A DNA stretch of 64,000 nucleotides, from positions 3,483,001 through 3,547,000 of the forward strand of contig NC_010602.1 of NCBI RefSeq assembly GCF_000017685.1, given 5' to 3'. This document shows positions 10,009 through 19,739 of this stretch, piece by piece. The stretch comes from Leptospira biflexa serovar Patoc strain 'Patoc 1 (Paris)'. Lineage in GTDB: Bacteria; Spirochaetota; Leptospiria; Leptospirales; Leptospiraceae. Made by a program: the position numbers and the translations under genes. How positions within the stretch are numbered: position 1 is the stretch's first letter; each line of letters begins with the position of its first letter. The notes beneath the pieces are model-generated. The model saw only the letters and a list, made by a program, of their open reading frames with translations, did no database searches and was not told the DNA's origin.

Positions 10009-11433
10009 TTATCCTAAAACCCAGGTGTCTTTTGAACCGCCTCCCTGGGATGAATTCACAACCAAAGATCCTTTTCGTAAAGCCACACGAGTGAGTCCAC
10101 CGGGCATGACATAAATGTCCTTACCGTATAAAATGAACGGACGTAAATCCACATGCCTGGATTCGATTTTATCGGAGATCAAAGTAGGAACTGTGGATAA
10201 ATTTAAAACAGGCTGCGCAATGTAGTTTCTTGGATCAGCTTTGATGAGTTCTTTAAAATCTTCTTGTTCTTGTTTTGTCGATTTTGGTCCAATGATCATT
10301 CCATATCCACCAGCACCATTGGCTGCTTTCACAACTAGGTTATGAATATTTTCCAAAACAAATTTTAAATCAGGGCCTTCGGAACAAAGGTAAGTCGGAA
10401 CGTTAGGAATGATAGGATCTTCACCTAAGTAATATTTGATGATTTTTGGAACATACGAATAGATTACTTTGTCATCAGCTACGCCTGTTCCAGGTGCATT
10501 GGCAAGAGCAACATTTCCTCTTTTATATGCTTCAAAAATTCCTTTGACTCCAAGAAGCGAATCTTCTCTAAAACTAGTTGGATCCATAAACGTATCATCG
10601 ATCCTTCGATATACGACATCTACTTTACGCAAACCTTTTGTTGTTTTCATATATACTTTATGGTTTTCAACTACCAGGTCTGTACCTTCGACGAGATACA
10701 CTCCCATTTTTTGCGCTAAAAAGCTGTGTTCATAATAGGCCGAGTTATAAACACCAGGAGTCCAAACAGCTATGACTGGATCACTGACATCTGTTAGATT
10801 CTCTAACATTGATCTTAGATGGTATGGATAATCATATACCTGTCTTATATTTAATTTTTCAAAAAGTTCTGGAAAAGTACGTTTCATCACTTCGCGATTT
10901 TCTAAAACATAAGACACACCAGATGGGCAACGAAGGTTATCTTCCAGAACATGAAAGGCACCTGCTCCATCACGCACCAAATCGGTACCTGTGATATGGA
11001 TCCAAATGTCTTTTGGAGGTTTCAGACCCATACATTGTTTTAAATATCCTGTACTCGAATCAATGATTTCGGATGGAATGATTTTATCCTTTAAGATCTT
11101 TCTTTCACTATAAATATCATTTAAAAATAAATTGAGGGCAAGGATCCTTTGTTTTAAACCTTTTTCAATATTAATCCACTCTTCACTTGGAACAATCCTT
11201 GGAATGACATCGAAGGGCATGATCCTTTCTTGTTCGCCACCATCACCATACAATGTAAAGGTGATTCCAAGTGACATTAATGCACGTTCGGCGGAACTAC
11301 TACGTTTGAGTAATTCAATTCCACCTAAACTTTCCATTTTTGTTTTCACAAAATCATAACTTTTACGTGGAAATCCTTCATTTGAAAACATCTCATCATA
11401 AATATTTTTTGCGCTATAGTCTGCGATAAACAT
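10009..11433 (-). CDS. Circularly permuted ATP-grasp type 2 protein
   Basis: The 474-residue protein has every strong motif of the family: VYRRIDDTFMDP, GNVALANAPGTGVADD, a glycine-rich nucleotide loop VKAANGAGGYGMI, YIAQPVLNLSTVPT, HVDLRPF and VNSSQGGGSKDTWVLG at the C-terminus. It therefore looks like a catalytically complete ATP-dependent carboxylate-amine ligase. It is the first gene of the operon running to 2362, so the promoter should lie in 11434-11560. No Anbu-type proteasome gene, an occasional companion of this family, is present in the window. Cytosolic; acceptor and donor unknown. Confidence 0.9.
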   Translation of the reverse strand: MFIADYSAKNIYDEMFSNEGFPRKSYDFVKTKMESLGGIELLKRSSSAERALMSLGITFTLYGDGGEQERIMPFDVIPRIVPSEEWINIEKGLKQRILALNLFLNDIYSERKILKDKIIPSEIIDSSTGYLKQCMGLKPPKDIWIHITGTDLVRDGAGAFHVLEDNLRCPSGVSYVLENREVMKRTFPELFEKLNIRQVYDYPYHLRSMLENLTDVSDPVIAVWTPGVYNSAYYEHSFLAQKMGVYLVEGTDLVVENHKVYMKTTKGLRKVDVVYRRIDDTFMDPTSFREDSLLGVKGIFEAYKRGNVALANAPGTGVADDKVIYSYVPKIIKYYLGEDPIIPNVPTYLCSEGPDLKFVLENIHNLVVKAANGAGGYGMIIGPKSTKQEQEDFKELIKADPRNYIAQPVLNLSTVPTLISDKIESRHVDLRPFILYGKDIYVMPGGLTRVALRKGSLVVNSSQGGGSKDTWVLG

Positions 11434-11562
11434 GGGTTGGCCTCTGCTAACTTAAGTAGCAATATTTGTACCAAATGGAAAAAATGTCGGGAAACCAGGA
11501 CTCTACACATGATCCGACATAAGTCAGGAAGTATTGGGAACAATCATGCTGAATTACTAAGC

Positions 11563-11596
11563 AATCATAAATAACTCAAGTGAGTGTTGTATGATT
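11563..11596. repeat. Nested inverted repeat between SDR gene and ATP-grasp operon
   Basis: AATCATA at 11563-11569 pairs with TATGATT at 11590-11596, and inside it ACTCA pairs with TGAGT around two bases. It sits 14 bases beyond the stop of the SDR gene and upstream of the ATP-grasp operon. Without a T-run it may be a weak terminator for the SDR transcript or an operator for the operon. Confidence 0.3.
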
Positions 11597-11610
11597 ACTA
11601 CACAGAATGA

Positions 11611-12360
11611 TTATGTTTCGTTAGATTGGTTGTGAGGGAGGGGGAGATTTTTTTTCTTTTTCTCTACTTTTAGGAGGAATTCGTACAAGAGAGATCGAAA
11701 AAAGAGAAAAAATGGGAATATTTCAAAACTTTTTTTCTGAAACCACTGGTTCCATGATTCATACCGAGAGTGTTTGGGCCGTAAAATGGATCGAAATACC
11801 TTCTTTGCTAGTTGAGAGGGATTCGAGTTTCCGGGAGTTTTGGCCACCACTCGCGAGAAATGAAAATTTTTCCCCACTTGTTTACGGTAAGAATCCCAAA
11901 AATAATCAAAAGCATGTTTGGATGCACCATACAATCCATACCCTGGTGTTGGATAAAAAGAAACTTCTGAACTAACAAGGATGATGTGAAGCCCAACTGA
12001 AATCAAATTGGTTAATCTTTGAATCGCAAAAATGGGGCCAAGGGAGTTTGTTTGGAACAAATATTTGAGCCCTGCCCAATTTTCCTTTTCATCCTCAGCA
12101 TAAGAAAATTGTTCGGAATTGATAATGAAGATGTCAATTTTATCGAGAGTTTCAATTGCTGATTCAATCAATCGTTCGATTTGATCTGGTTTACATGGAT
12201 CAATTTTGTATTTTTGAAGATTCACATGGTTTGGAATTACTTCTGGATTGATGTCACCAACAACCACCAAGGCTCCTTCACCAAGCAATAACGACAATAG
12301 TTCCTTTCCTAAGGGAGAAGAACCATTGGTTAATACAATTTTTTTAGAAGCAAGTTTCAT
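11611..12360 (-). CDS. Short-chain dehydrogenase/reductase (SDR) family protein
   Basis: This 249-residue protein has a Rossmann-type N-terminus, VLTNGSSPLGKELLSLL, which replaces the usual TGxxxGxG glycine pattern with TNGSSPLG. Acidic VVGDI follows at the end of strand 2, the catalytic Ser is in ILVSSEVSF, and YGASK supplies the catalytic Tyr and Lys. The altered glycine motif leaves cofactor binding a little uncertain. The basic, aromatic C-terminus (EIFPFFLFFRSLLYEFLLKVEKKKKN) resembles a membrane-associated tail as in some lipid-modifying SDRs. It follows yqgE by 21 bases. The substrate cannot be told. Confidence 0.8.
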   Translation of the reverse strand: MKLASKKIVLTNGSSPLGKELLSLLLGEGALVVVGDINPEVIPNHVNLQKYKIDPCKPDQIERLIESAIETLDKIDIFIINSEQFSYAEDEKENWAGLKYLFQTNSLGPIFAIQRLTNLISVGLHIILVSSEVSFYPTPGYGLYGASKHAFDYFWDSYRKQVGKNFHFSRVVAKTPGNSNPSQLAKKVFRSILRPKHSRYESWNQWFQKKSFEIFPFFLFFRSLLYEFLLKVEKKKKNLPLPHNQSNET

Positions 12361-12381
12361 ACGGATGTCAGTTAATTTATG

Positions 12382-12948
12382 TTAATTGAGAGATGGATCC
12401 TTTGTATGGTCTACAAAGTATTTGTAAATTCCACCTTTACTCCGTAGAGCTTCTTTCCAAATTACTTCTGATTCATCTTCTTTAAATACAATGGAATCAT
12501 CTACCAAATCAGAAACTACCCAAGACAGGCGATCAAATTCACTTTCTAACTGTCCGGAAGACCAACCTGCATACCCTTGTAAGACTCGAAATTGGATTTG
12601 ATCTGAAGATAATACTTCTAACATAGTATCAAAACTTCGCGCCATATAAATTCCTGGTACCACTTCCACACCTGGATCAGCTGTTTGTTTTCCATTATGT
12701 AAAATGGAAACAAACAGATTGTCAACAGGTCCGCCAGCATACACTGGTTTGTTGGAATGTACAGTATCAGGTAAATTTTTAATCAAGGATTCCATGGTCT
12801 GGTCAGTTGGTTTATTGAGTACCAAACCAAAAGCTCCGTCATCATCATGATCAACCATAAGGACAACGGATTTATGAAAAAAATCCTGAATCACACTAGA
12901 ATTGGAAATCAGTAACTTCCCACGAGTTGAATCAGGATTTTCTGTCAT
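12382..12948 (-). CDS. yqgE: YqgE/AlgH family protein (UPF0301)
   Basis: The 188-residue protein matches the YqgE/AlgH family in length and motifs: GKLLISNSSVIQDFFHKSVVLMVDHDDDGAFGLVLNKPT at the start (positions 10-48), then VYAGGPVDNLFVSILH and GYAGWSSGQLESE. The family is widespread, cytosolic and of unknown biochemical role. The start codon shares its last base with the stop of the upstream oxidoreductase gene, which suggests translational coupling. Confidence 0.92.
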   Translation of the reverse strand: MTENPDSTRGKLLISNSSVIQDFFHKSVVLMVDHDDDGAFGLVLNKPTDQTMESLIKNLPDTVHSNKPVYAGGPVDNLFVSILHNGKQTADPGVEVVPGIYMARSFDTMLEVLSSDQIQFRVLQGYAGWSSGQLESEFDRLSWVVSDLVDDSIVFKEDESEVIWKEALRSKGGIYKYFVDHTKDPSLN

Positions 12949-13910
12949 TATTTTTTGCCGTGTATTTCTTCTAAAATTTTATATGCCACTTCTAATGTTT
13001 TGATATCAGAGTCACCTTTCACCATTGGTTCAGATTCGCCTTTGATACATTTTACAAAGTGTTCATGTTCTTGTTTGAGAGGGTTGTCTTTGTGAACAAA
13101 GATTTTTTCCACAATGGATTCTTGCCTGTATTTGATTTCTCCACTTCCCAATTGAGTTGTTGAACTTGCTTGTCTATGCAATTCAATCTCTTGGTTGGTG
13201 AAATCTAAAAATACGTAAGAATCTTTTTGTGAAATATTGAGTGTTCGTATTTTTGCTTGGGAGGAGCGTGAAGCATTTAAAGAAGCAACACATCCATTTG
13301 CAAATTTCAGAACAACAGTCGCTACATCTTCATGATTGGACACAATGGAAGATCCAACTGCCTTTACTTCTGTCACTTCAGACTTCACTAAGTTGAGTAC
13401 GATGTCGATATCATGAATCATCATATCGAGAACAACACCAACATCAGTGATACGACTATTATAAGGAGCAATTCTTCTGGATTCGATGAGAATTGGATGT
13501 TCGGCAATTTTACCGAGTTCCAAAACAGCACCATTGAATCGTTCCACATGGCCCACTTGTAATATCAAGTTGTTTTGTTTTGCCAAGTTTACAAGTTCTT
13601 TGGCTTCTTCCACCGTTTGAGAGATTGGTTTTTCTACCAAAACATGTTTCTTTTCAGTGAGCGCCTGTTTGGCGATCTTGTGATGTAAAAAAGTAGGTGC
13701 CGCAATGATGATTGCATCAGTTTCCTTTAATAAATCTTCAATCGTACCAAATGCTTTTGTTTTATGTTTCTCAGCAATTTGGGTGGCACGTTCTGCACTG
13801 GCATCAAATATCCCGATGAGTTCAGCATCAGTTAATTGTTTGGCAACGTTTACGTGGTACTGGCCCATATGGCCTGTACCAATGACTCCGAGTCGGACTT
13901 TTTTCTCCAT
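12948..13910 (-). CDS. Gfo/Idh/MocA family NAD(P)-dependent oxidoreductase
   Basis: The protein (320 residues from the ATG at 13910) has the dinucleotide-binding GVIGTGHMGQYH at its N-terminus and the family EKP motif in VLVEKPISQTVEEA. The C-terminal domain contains DVGVVLDMMIHDIDIVLNLV, with the His-Asp pair typical of the substrate site. These enzymes oxidise or reduce sugars, often nucleotide or amino sugars for surface polysaccharides. The ATG at 13910 has GAGAG upstream and is preferred over the in-frame TTG at 13922. It lies 24 bases after dnaJ. The substrate is not identifiable. Confidence 0.9.
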   Translation of the reverse strand: MEKKVRLGVIGTGHMGQYHVNVAKQLTDAELIGIFDASAERATQIAEKHKTKAFGTIEDLLKETDAIIIAAPTFLHHKIAKQALTEKKHVLVEKPISQTVEEAKELVNLAKQNNLILQVGHVERFNGAVLELGKIAEHPILIESRRIAPYNSRITDVGVVLDMMIHDIDIVLNLVKSEVTEVKAVGSSIVSNHEDVATVVLKFANGCVASLNASRSSQAKIRTLNISQKDSYVFLDFTNQEIELHRQASSTTQLGSGEIKYRQESIVEKIFVHKDNPLKQEHEHFVKCIKGESEPMVKGDSDIKTLEVAYKILEEIHGKK

Positions 13911-13934
13911 AGATGCTCTCAATATTTAAAAGGA

Positions 13935-15062
13935 TTAGCGGAAAAACAACTTCGATTTTCCCCCGCTGCCGACCTTTTCGCCAGACTCACGGGCAAATTC
14001 TTCCATTAATTCCTTCTGTTTTTTAGAAAGTTTCTTAGGAATTTCGACTTTGATGATGACATGTTGGTCTCCCTTTCCATAGGAACCAAGGTATGGGATC
14101 CCATGTCCTTTTAAGCGGAAGATCTGTCCACTTTCGGTTCCTTCCGGGATTTTGAGTTGGATGGTTTTTCCATCAATCGAAGGCACTTCAATCTCTCCAC
14201 CAAGGCAAGCCATCGATAAAGAAATCGATTTTTGGACAATTAGGTCGTTTCCTTGGCGTTCAAAGACTGGGTGTTTTTTGATATGAGTGACAACATACAA
14301 ATCACCACTTGGTCCACCATTGGGACCGGATTCCCCTTCACCAGATACTTTGAGCCGGCTTCCCGATTCCACTCCCGCAGGGATTTTGATATGAATGGTT
14401 CGTCTTTTCTCTGTTAGGCCTTCACCTTTACAAGTTTTACAAGGATTGGAAATGACTTTTCCTTTTCCTTTACAACGTGGGCAAGTGGTCGTCACACTAA
14501 AAAATCCTTGGGTCCTTCTCACTTGGCCTGTTCCCGAACAATCAGGACAAACGGTTGGTGACGATCCTTTGGAAGCACCGGAACCCGTACAATCGACACA
14601 AGTTTCAAGTCTTGGGATTTCGATTTTATACTCTTTTCCAAGAGCAGCGTCTTCTAAACTGACTTCTAAATTATAACGGAGATCTGATCCCCTTTGAGGA
14701 CCAGACCTTCTTCCACCACCGCGGCTACCGCCACCACCTCCGCCTCCAAAAAATTCACTGAAGATATCACCAAAGTCTCCAAAGATATCGGAGAAGTCGG
14801 TATAAGCACCAGCTCCATACCCTCCTCCTGCACCTGCATTCACACCAGCTTTCCCAAATTGGTCATATGCTTGGCGTTTTTGCGGATCGCGTAACACTTC
14901 GTAGGCTTCTGTTGCCTCTTTGAATTTTTCTTCCGCTTCTTTATCACCCTTATTTTTATCAGGGTGATATTTGATGGCTAACTTACGATAGGCGCTCTTG
15001 ATCTCATCATCAGAGGCACCTTTCGAAACGCCTAATACTTCGTAGTAACCACGGTCGCTCAT
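13935..15062 (-). CDS. dnaJ: Chaperone protein DnaJ
   Basis: This 375-residue type I J-protein has an N-terminal J domain with the HPD motif in YHPDKNKGD, a Gly/Phe-rich linker (about 75-120), and four zinc-finger repeats: [24 protein letters not shown] and CKTCKGEG. A substrate-binding C-terminal domain follows. DnaJ delivers unfolded proteins to DnaK and stimulates its ATPase. It is the last member of the heat-shock operon, 22 bases after dnaK, and should follow HrcA/CIRCE control. Confidence 0.98.
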   Translation of the reverse strand: MSDRGYYEVLGVSKGASDDEIKSAYRKLAIKYHPDKNKGDKEAEEKFKEATEAYEVLRDPQKRQAYDQFGKAGVNAGAGGGYGAGAYTDFSDIFGDFGDIFSEFFGGGGGGGSRGGGRRSGPQRGSDLRYNLEVSLEDAALGKEYKIEIPRLETCVDCTGSGASKGSSPTVCPDCSGTGQVRRTQGFFSVTTTCPRCKGKGKVISNPCKTCKGEGLTEKRRTIHIKIPAGVESGSRLKVSGEGESGPNGGPSGDLYVVTHIKKHPVFERQGNDLIVQKSISLSMACLGGEIEVPSIDGKTIQLKIPEGTESGQIFRLKGHGIPYLGSYGKGDQHVIIKVEIPKKLSKKQKELMEEFARESGEKVGSGGKSKLFFR

Positions 15063-15084
15063 TGTTTTACTTCTTTATCTCTAT

Positions 15085-17019
15085 TTATTTTTTGTCTTCG
15101 TCAACCACAGTGTAATCAGCATCGACTACCTTCTCGCCATTTGCGTCAGTTCCACTTGCACCTTGGCTTGCACCGGCACCAGCTTCTGCACCAGGAGCTC
15201 CTTGTTCAGGACCTGCTTGGCTATAGATTTTTTGTCCGATTTGCATTGCAACTTGTTGGATCGAGTCTCTAGATGCTTTCATACGTTCGAGGTCACCAGA
15301 TTCCATGGCTTCACGGCCGCGTTTGATTTCGTCCTGTGCTCTTTGTTTTTCTGATTCGTCGAGTTTGTCAGCAGATTCACCAATGGTTTTTTCCAATTGG
15401 TAAACAATGGCTTCCAATTCGTTTTTCGTGTCAGCCGCTTCGCGAAGTTTTTTATCTTCTTCAGCGTGAGCTTCTGCATCTTTCACCATCTTTTTGATTT
15501 CTTCTTCAGAGAGTCCAGAAGATGATTCAATACGAATCTTTTGTTCTTTGCCAGTTCCCAAATCTTTTGCAGACACGTGAACGATACCGTTCGCATCAAT
15601 ATCAAATGTCACTTCGATTTGAGGAACACCTCTTGGTGCTGATGGAATTCCCACTAAGTCAAATCGACCGAGAGTTCGATTGGCACTTGCCATTTCTCGT
15701 TCCCCTTGTAATACGTGAACGGAAACAGTTGTTTGGTTGTCTGCCGCAGTGGAAAACACTTGTGATTTTCTTGTAGGAATGGTTGTGTTTCTTTCGATGA
15801 GTTTTGTCATCACACCACCGAGAGTTTCAATCCCAAGTGAAAGTGGAGTTACATCGAGTAACAATACATCGGTTACATCACCTGCAAGAACTCCCCCTTG
15901 GATCGCAGCACCTACGGCTACCACTTCGTCAGGGTTTACAGATTTGTTTGGTTCTTTACCAAAAATTTCTTTTACAAGAGCTTGCACAGCAGGGATACGA
16001 ATGGATCCACCCACAAGGATGACTTCATCGATTTCACTTGCAGAAAGTCCTGCATCTTTTAATGCATTGATGCAAGGAATACGAGTTCTTTCCACAAGAG
16101 ATCTTGTGATTTCGTCAAACTTTGCTTTGGTGAGTGTCATATCCAAATGTTTTGGACCGGATGCATCTGCTGTGATGAAGGGAAGGTTGATTTGTGTGGA
16201 AGACGTTCCAGACAACTCGATTTTTGCTTTTTCAGCAGCTTCTTTCAATCGTTGTACTGTGTTTTTATCTCCAGAAATATCAATTCCTGTTTGTTTTTTG
16301 AATTCGTCGATCATCCACTGCATGACCACGTTATCAAAGTCATCACCACCAAGGTGAGTGTCACCGTTTGTGGATTTTACTTCGAATACTCCGTCGCCAA
16401 GCTCTAGGATCGAAACGTCAAACGTTCCACCACCTAAGTCATATACGGCGATCTTTGCATTGGTTTTTTTCTTATCAAATCCATACGCAAGAGCTGCGGC
16501 AGTTGGTTCGTTAATGATACGTTCTACTTCAAGTCCAGCAATACGACCTGCATCTTTTGTAGCTTGTCTTTGTTCGTCATTGAAGTATGCAGGAACCGTT
16601 ACCACTGCCTTTTTTACTTCATGGCCAAGAAAATCTTCTGCTGTTTTCTTCATTTTTTGAAGTACACGAGCCGCAATTTCTTGTGGAGTGAATTCACCAG
16701 AAACAGTTTCGAATTTGACACCGTCATTTCCAGCACGGATCACTTTGTAGGATACCATCTTTGATTCGTCACCGGCTTCGTTAAAACGACGACCGATAAA
16801 ACGTTTCGCAGAACGAATGGTATTCACAGCATTTGTAATTGCCTGGTTTTTTGCAAACTGACCTACAATGGTTTCACCCTTTGCAGTAAAAGCAACAATC
16901 GAAGGAGTGGTTCTTGCCCCTTCCGAGTTTTGAATGACAACTGGATCACCACCTTCCATTACCGCCACACATGAGTTAGTGGTTCCTAAATCGATACCTA
17001 TGATTTTTTCCTTAGACAT
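15085..17019 (-). CDS. dnaK: Chaperone protein DnaK (Hsp70)
   Basis: The 644-residue protein begins [20 protein letters not shown], the Hsp70 phosphate-1 motif. It contains [16 protein letters not shown] and [14 protein letters not shown]; the last is usually VGGxTRxP, so Thr is replaced by Ile here. The substrate-binding domain and a Gly/Ala-rich tail ending [14 protein letters not shown] complete it. It is a cytosolic ATP-dependent folding chaperone working with GrpE and DnaJ encoded next to it. AGAAGGAGAAAG precedes the ATG as a strong ribosome site. Confidence 0.98.
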   Translation of the reverse strand: MSKEKIIGIDLGTTNSCVAVMEGGDPVVIQNSEGARTTPSIVAFTAKGETIVGQFAKNQAITNAVNTIRSAKRFIGRRFNEAGDESKMVSYKVIRAGNDGVKFETVSGEFTPQEIAARVLQKMKKTAEDFLGHEVKKAVVTVPAYFNDEQRQATKDAGRIAGLEVERIINEPTAAALAYGFDKKKTNAKIAVYDLGGGTFDVSILELGDGVFEVKSTNGDTHLGGDDFDNVVMQWMIDEFKKQTGIDISGDKNTVQRLKEAAEKAKIELSGTSSTQINLPFITADASGPKHLDMTLTKAKFDEITRSLVERTRIPCINALKDAGLSASEIDEVILVGGSIRIPAVQALVKEIFGKEPNKSVNPDEVVAVGAAIQGGVLAGDVTDVLLLDVTPLSLGIETLGGVMTKLIERNTTIPTRKSQVFSTAADNQTTVSVHVLQGEREMASANRTLGRFDLVGIPSAPRGVPQIEVTFDIDANGIVHVSAKDLGTGKEQKIRIESSSGLSEEEIKKMVKDAEAHAEEDKKLREAADTKNELEAIVYQLEKTIGESADKLDESEKQRAQDEIKRGREAMESGDLERMKASRDSIQQVAMQIGQKIYSQAGPEQGAPGAEAGAGASQGASGTDANGEKVVDADYTVVDEDKK

Positions 17020-17042
17020 AGTCTTTCTCCTTCTTACTTATA

Positions 17043-17615
17043 TTAACTTTGTGGTTTTCCCACTTTTACACGTGCAGGACGAATGGATTGTTTGCTTTCA
17101 CCTTCTTCATGGTAATAACCAGCTTGGTAGGTTTCGACAACTGTCTCTTCCGTAAATTCTGCACTTTCCTCGGAAGCAATTGCTTCCATGAGCATAGGGT
17201 CAAACGGTTGTCCTTTTGGATCCAAACGTTTGATTCCTTCTTTTTCCAAAACGGAATAAAATTCCTTTTGTACCATCTTGATCCCTTCAACAAAGGCGAC
17301 TACTTCTGGTGTTTGGTTTGGAACATTTGATACACGTTCCAAATTGTCCAAAGCACCTGTGAGTCCTTCCGCAAACTTTTTGATGGATTCTTTCCTAGCA
17401 TTCAACAAGTCGTTTGCTGTTCTACGTTTGTAGTTTTGAAACTCCGCACGTTCTCTTAGCCAGGAATCTTTTAAGGACTCGATTTCTTTTTTAGCGTTAT
17501 CGAGTTCTTTTTCAGCACCTTCTACCGCTTGTTCAATGGCCTCATCTGAAATGGTCTGCCCTTCTTCGACTTGCACATTTTGATCTTCTAGGGATTGGTT
17601 CGTTTCTTCTGCCAT
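17043..17615 (-). CDS. grpE: Nucleotide exchange factor GrpE
   Basis: This 190-residue protein has an acidic N-terminus, a long coiled coil (about 30-80, IEQAVEGAEKELDNAKKEIESLKDSW) and the GrpE head domain with RRTANDLLNARKESIKKF and EGIKRLDPKGQPFDPMLMEA. It releases ADP from DnaK. GGAGG precedes the ATG. It lies between hrcA (11-base gap) and dnaK (23-base gap). Confidence 0.97.
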   Translation of the reverse strand: MAEETNQSLEDQNVQVEEGQTISDEAIEQAVEGAEKELDNAKKEIESLKDSWLRERAEFQNYKRRTANDLLNARKESIKKFAEGLTGALDNLERVSNVPNQTPEVVAFVEGIKMVQKEFYSVLEKEGIKRLDPKGQPFDPMLMEAIASEESAEFTEETVVETYQAGYYHEEGESKQSIRPARVKVGKPQS

Positions 17616-17626
17616 TTCGCCTCCTA

Positions 17627-18658
17627 CTACCTGCTCAATTTCGTTATCATTTCTGAAACTAACTTTGAAGTGAACTCAATCAAAGGTAATGCTTTGTTGT
17701 AATTCATCCTCTGAGGACCTATGATTCCCATGGAACCAATCCTCTTTTCACCCATACGGTAATTGGTTGTGATGATGGTAACACCACCTAACTTCTCATT
17801 GCCGTCTTTTCCGATAATCGTGTATACACCATCCATCGGAACATAATCGCTAAAAAATTCTTTGAGGAACTGTTTTTCATCAAATAGATGCAGGATGTTT
17901 TCTAATTGCTCCTCTTCATCCTTAAAGTTTTCGTATAAGTTTTTCAATCCATCGATATACAAGTTATCAACAGAATGACTATCTGTTCCCATAGCCCTTG
18001 CAATAGAAGGTGCGAACAAAGTGAATCCTTCTGGACCTTCCTTTTTCAACATCATCTGAGGGATCAGATTACTTTGAATTTCATGAACATCAAAACCTTT
18101 GACGTTATCATTCAAATACCTTGAAATTTGGTACAAGGTCTCCTGTGAGATATGAAAATCGAAAAAGATATTTCGATTCAGCACAGTACCTGACCGCATC
18201 ACAAGGATCATCAGAACTTCTCCACCATTGACATGGATGAGTTCAATGTGTTTGAGTGTATCCAAAGATCCTTCCGGACCAAGAACCACACTCGCTGATT
18301 GCGAAAGAGAAGCTAATACCTTGGAGGTTGCGATGAGAACTTGGTCCAATCGAAATTGCATCCGAAGATACTCTTCCTGGATCCTTTGTTTCTCACGCAT
18401 CGTGAGCTCAAATAGAGTCACAAGGCTATCCACATACAACCGATACCCTCGTTCCGTTGGCACACGGCCCCCAGAGGTATGTCGGGCCACAATGAAACCC
18501 ATGTCCTCTAGTTCCGCAAGGCAGGAACGAATGGTAGCTGGTGAAAGGCCGATATCGTATTTTTCAGAAAGGGTTTTGGAGCCGACAGGTTTGTTGTCTG
18601 AAACAAACTCCTCAACCAATGCTTTCAAAATGGAACGATGTCTAGGGGAAAGGTCCAT
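17627..18658 (-). CDS. hrcA: Heat-inducible transcription repressor HrcA
   Basis: From the ATG at 18658 this is a 343-residue HrcA. A winged-helix N-terminal domain contains SEKYDIGLSPATIRSCLAEL and GFIVARHTSGGRVPT, and the C-terminal domain ends with GVTIITTNYRMGEKRIGSMG. HrcA binds CIRCE and shuts off chaperone genes; GroEL helps keep it active. The start is ambiguous: the conserved N-terminus MDLSPRHRSI begins at 18658, but an in-frame TTG at 18667 has AGGAAGAG at better spacing. A perfect CIRCE lies 10 bases beyond the TTG, so the operon is self-regulated. Confidence 0.96.
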   Translation of the reverse strand: MDLSPRHRSILKALVEEFVSDNKPVGSKTLSEKYDIGLSPATIRSCLAELEDMGFIVARHTSGGRVPTERGYRLYVDSLVTLFELTMREKQRIQEEYLRMQFRLDQVLIATSKVLASLSQSASVVLGPEGSLDTLKHIELIHVNGGEVLMILVMRSGTVLNRNIFFDFHISQETLYQISRYLNDNVKGFDVHEIQSNLIPQMMLKKEGPEGFTLFAPSIARAMGTDSHSVDNLYIDGLKNLYENFKDEEEQLENILHLFDEKQFLKEFFSDYVPMDGVYTIIGKDGNEKLGGVTIITTNYRMGEKRIGSMGIIGPQRMNYNKALPLIEFTSKLVSEMITKLSR

Positions 18659-18676
18659 AGCCTCCAAGCTCTTCCT

Positions 18677-18703
18677 TTAGCACTCTGATGATTAGAGTGC
18701 TAA
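18677..18703. promoter_or_regulatory. CIRCE operator (HrcA binding site)
   Basis: Perfect match to the CIRCE consensus: TTAGCACTC at 18677-18685, a nine-base spacer, GAGTGCTAA at 18695-18703. It lies between the predicted promoter and the hrcA start, where bound HrcA would block transcription of hrcA-grpE-dnaK-dnaJ. Confidence 0.98.
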
Positions 18704-18714
18704 TCTATGCTTAA

Positions 18715-18743
18715 AGTTTACGAATTCCCATTTTTTTCGTCAA
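18715..18743 (-). promoter_or_regulatory. Housekeeping-sigma promoter of the hrcA-grpE-dnaK-dnaJ operon
   Basis: On the minus strand TTGACG (18743-18738) and TAAACT (18720-18715) are separated by exactly 17 bases. The predicted transcription start falls at the edge of CIRCE. Confidence 0.75.
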
Positions 18744-18770
18744 GCAAGATGCTGATCCAAGGGGCGAAAT

Positions 18771-18797
18771 TTAGCAGACTTTCTGGCAAACTGCTAA
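18771..18797. terminator. Hairpin after the diguanylate cyclase gene
   Basis: TTAGCAG (18771-18777) and CTGCTAA (18791-18797) form a 7-bp stem with a 13-base loop, just past the stop of the gene ending at 18804. The longer T-run is on the plus strand (18798-18804); the minus strand has only ATTT after the stem. It may act in both directions and would insulate the heat-shock promoter. Confidence 0.5.
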
Positions 18798-18803
18798 TTT
18801 TTT

Positions 18804-19739
18804 TCAGACAGGGTAGACTTGGATCCGGTTCCTTCCGTGATTTTTTGCCTGGTAGAGGGCAATGTCAGCAAATTTGAGAACTTCTTCGGGCTTTTGGATC
18901 GGGTGAACCTTGGTGTAACCAATGCTTAAGGTGATGTTCAAATAATAATTATCAAAAATAAAAAACCGGTGGGTTTCCACAGATTCGCGGAGCCGGTCGA
19001 GGACAATGGTGGCCCCTTCTGTTGTGGTATCAGGTAGGATACATCCAAATTCCTCGCCACCAAGCCTTCCGACGGTGTCTTCTTCGCGGAGGCAATCCAC
19101 AAAGATATTGGCCATTTTTTTTAAGACCAAATCCCCGATGTCATGCCCGTAAGTATCATTGATCACTTTGAAATGGTCAATGTCCATCACCGCAAGGACA
19201 GATTCACGGTTACGTCGTTTGACGGTAGCAATCGTTTTTTGTAAGGTGTCGGCAAAGGATCGACGGTTTGGTAACATCGTGAGTTCGTCCATATAGGCCA
19301 AACGTTTCAAACTATTGATGAGAACATTTTTTTGTTCTTCTAGTCGCCTACGTTCCCGAACATCTCGAATGATGGCAGCATAGTATTCTTTGTTCTCATT
19401 TTGGATGGTAAAGGCACGAATTTCCACAGGAATCGTACCTTTTGGTTTTGTGATGAGTTCTAATTCTTTTAAAAAACCTGCTATGTAATGTGCTTCATTC
19501 GAGCTAACAAAGGATTCAATCGAAGATTGTTCTCCTTTTTCATTCGGTGGGAACAAAAAGGAAAATGTTTTTCCGTATAACTCTTCTTCTGTATAACCAG
19601 TTAATGTTTGTAAGGCTACATTACTAAATAAAATCTTTTGGTTGGTATCCAAAACGACAATCGAATCAATCGATTGGGAAACTATTTCCTTTGACAATGC
19701 CTCTGTATGAAACTCATTCATTTCCCCAAATTTCCCCAT
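18804..19739 (-). CDS. PAS domain diguanylate cyclase (GGDEF)
   Basis: A PAS sensor domain (about 15-130, IDSIVVLDTNQKILFSNVAL to YAAIIRDVRERRRLEEQ) is followed by a GGDEF domain. The active-site motif is GGEEF, so it should make cyclic di-GMP. An RxxD product-inhibition site (REED) lies five residues before it. No signal peptide or membrane segment is seen, so it is cytosolic with an unknown PAS ligand. Starts at 19751 (GTG), 19739 (ATG) and 19721 (ATG) are possible. The last overlaps the upstream stop as ATGAATGA, so the gene is coupled to the GH172 gene in any case. Confidence 0.92.
   Translation of the reverse strand: MGKFGEMNEFHTEALSKEIVSQSIDSIVVLDTNQKILFSNVALQTLTGYTEEELYGKTFSFLFPPNEKGEQSSIESFVSSNEAHYIAGFLKELELITKPKGTIPVEIRAFTIQNENKEYYAAIIRDVRERRRLEEQKNVLINSLKRLAYMDELTMLPNRRSFADTLQKTIATVKRRNRESVLAVMDIDHFKVINDTYGHDIGDLVLKKMANIFVDCLREEDTVGRLGGEEFGCILPDTTTEGATIVLDRLRESVETHRFFIFDNYYLNITLSIGYTKVHPIQKPEEVLKFADIALYQAKNHGRNRIQVYPV

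Noticed and set aside
15737..16357. 206-codon open frame on the plus strand
   Set aside because: It is antisense to dnaK; its composition follows the dnaK codon pattern and it shows no domain.
18228..18680. 150-codon open frame on the plus strand opposite hrcA
   Set aside because: It is a mirror of the hrcA coding frame and would run into CIRCE.
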